From the NCBI GenBank assembly GCA_002270565.1, contig NQMI01000047.1:1-52598 (forward strand): a stretch of DNA of 52,598 nt. The letters run 5' to 3'. The notes beneath the pieces were generated by a model, which was given only the letters and a program-made list of their open reading frames with translations, made no database searches and was not told where the DNA came from. The position numbers were made by a program, and so were the translations under genes. How positions within the stretch are numbered: position 1 is the stretch's first letter; every line of letters starts with the position of its first letter. This DNA is from Stenocarpella maydis (Eukaryota; Ascomycota; Sordariomycetes; Diaporthales; Diaporthaceae). Positions 50,803-52,598 of the stretch are shown piece by piece.

Positions 50803-52598
50803 CAAGTATCTGCCCCATAAATCGAATATAGGTTTCTTCAGTTAATAAGGTTTCTTCAATTATTATAAAGTTCCTTAGCTTTTAGGCCTGGATTTCCTAT
50901 TTTATTTATAAGGTTGTTAGCCACTTTAGGGGAGTAAATTTCCCTACTTCTAATATTATTTAATTTTAATTGGAGCTATAGCACCCTCTTACTCTTAATA
51001 AAGGATTTTACTATTATGCAAAGGCTAGATTTACCCTCCCAAGTCGCCTATAGTTAATCTAGTAGCAATAGGAGTAAGTATATATAAGGCTGGTCTGATC
51101 TCTATACTAAACTAACTCCATTACCTTAATTATACCTTAGACCCCCTCCTAGAGTACCTAATTTAGTAGTAAAGTATAAAACCTCTAGCCTAGCCATATA
51201 TTTCTGGAAAAGCTACTAAGGGATTTATATCTTTAGGCCTTAGAAATTCATTTTAATTAGATTTAATGGTATCTAATTAGGGCTTATTTCCTTAGAAGGA
51301 ATATAAAAGACTGATATTAAGAAGGTTTAGTGAATTCTAATCGCCTATATTACCTGAAACTCTCTTGCCCTTAGATATAGCACCTAAAGGTTTAGCATGC
51401 TAATTCCTTAATATAGGTAAACTAGGTATAATAAAGCCCTAGTTTAACTAATTAGGCCCCTCTTTAGTTTTCCCTTTTAAGTTATTATTATAATATCTAA
51501 TTACCCTATTAAATACTATATCTAAGATATTATTTAATATTATATAATATTAGGTTGGGTAATAGTAATGCTAGATATTACATGCTTCTATAGGGAGTTA
51601 AAGAGGTTCCTACCCTACTAACCGCTATCCTTCTAATTAGTAAGCTTGGAGCTTCTGCTATTATTAGCACCCCTTGCGGTTAGAATAGCTAGCATTAGCA
51701 GCATAAGGGTATTCCGGGTATTTATATTATCCTCTCCTATAAGACTAGCGGTTGAGTAGCTCCTGCCTTTGCCTATAGCAAGACTTCATAATACTTAATA
51801 TAACCTTCTATACTAATACCTTTCACTCTAATTATACCTGGTTATTCCTATATACATCTTAGTAAACTTTAAATAGTACTTATACCCTTATTTCTTCTGG
51901 ATACACCTGGTATAGAGAAATATTTAATACCTTCGGATAGCATTTGCATCTTGCCTCTCCTGAAGGACCTCTAGTATTAAGAAACATTCAACTTCACTAT
52001 TACTATAAGGGAGTAATCAGGACCTAACCTATCCTATATGCGTCTCTATGGACCCCAAATAGTAATTACGCCTTTGCTTCTCCTAAATACACTTATTATA
52101 GAGAAACATTTAACAATCTCGAACAGCACTTATACCTTGCCTCTTCAGCCATAGCGCTAGTATAGAGAAATATTTGCCTCTATTATTATAGCAAGGGATA
52201 GATTAGGACCTATATCTTTTGTTTTTTTCAATAGGGGATATTCATTTTACTCCCCTATCTACTAGAGGTTCTCCCTCTAGGGGAAGGAAGCAGGATATAG
52301 ATAAGGTAAGGGGGCTCTTATTAAAGAAAGGTTTACTTTAAGGATACCGATCTCCTTAGGAACCTGCCCCCACCCTATTTGTGACCTCTAATTAGAAGCA
52401 TTATACTCCTATACTACCTATTCAGGCAACTTCTCAGCCTATTATACCTTTAATGCCCTTTAGAAATGCTACCCTTTGGACCTTGCCATTCCTTAATTCT
52501 CAAGAGAATATCTATAAAGGCAGGTTTAACTAGCTTAATCCTATAGCTATAGCTTTTTATAGGGATATAGAATATTATAACATTAAGAAGTTTACTAG
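50803..52598 (+). mobile_element. Third copy of the retrotransposon, partial and mutated
   Basis: Contains the primer-site region, leader with its repeats and the gag start (about 52215), then jumps near 52490 from the equivalent of 30783 to the equivalent of about 31913. Runs off the right edge inside gag. Confidence 0.75.

Overview
The window comes from a filamentous ascomycete, most likely a Sordariomycete-like Pezizomycotina species. Three things point there. The genes are interrupted by short GT-AG introns. Several belong to fungal families (2EXR, SAT5-like rhodopsin-domain membrane proteins, fungal MYND and LrgB proteins). The transposons carry dense C-to-T and G-to-A transitions at CpA/TpG, the mark of repeat-induced point mutation (RIP). 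A sharp boundary near 19.3 kb divides a GC-balanced, gene-bearing part from a transposon-filled part that continues to the right edge.

Left part (1-19.3 kb). I see eight host genes or gene relics: an LrgB-family membrane protein (cut by the left edge), a conserved protein of unknown function, two paralogous MYND-finger genes, a 2EXR-domain gene, a thiamine-diphosphate enzyme relic, a large conserved fungal gene on the minus strand, and a fungal rhodopsin-domain membrane protein. Only the unknown protein at 2576-3496 and the second MYND gene (8330-10117) read cleanly. The others carry stop codons, frameshifts or deletions, so this is either a decaying heterochromatin margin or an error-prone assembly.

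Middle (19.3-28.7 kb). This is AT-rich, RIP-degraded repeat DNA. It includes a Ty1/copia element on the minus strand, recognisable from its gag, reverse transcriptase and RNase H C-terminus. Scaffold-gap Ns bracket a duplicated 1.2-kb block.

Right part (28.7-52.6 kb). Here is a tandem array of one large LTR retrotransposon family. The first copy (28687-41185, about 12.5 kb) has no RIP in its coding part and is open throughout. It has a 402-bp LTR, a primer binding site complementary to a whole tRNA T-arm plus acceptor strand, a long leader with 188-bp repeats, and a single 2192-residue Gag-protease-RT-RNase H-integrase polyprotein. Two cargo genes follow: an antisense 297-residue Cys-rich protein resembling DUF3716, and a sense 687-residue protein with an Ulp1/C48 cysteine-protease domain. 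The two are divergently transcribed from a shared 479-bp promoter region. Two older RIP-mutated copies follow head to tail. The second has lost RT, RNase H and most of integrase but keeps relics of both cargo genes. The third is internally deleted and runs off the window.

The most unusual signal is the palindrome CTGATCAG. By eye count it occurs 21 times in the intact 12.1-kb unit (TGATCA 36 times), about 0.2 (and 3) being expected by chance, and I found no full 8-mer in the 19 kb of host DNA. It lies in coding and noncoding DNA and in more than one codon frame. A copy, or a one-base variant, sits next to the start and stop codons of all three ORFs. I infer that it is a sequence-specific DNA or RNA recognition site of the element, possibly bound by the Cys-rich cargo protein in the way plant VANDAL transposons use VANC anti-silencing factors. 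Binding has not been shown.
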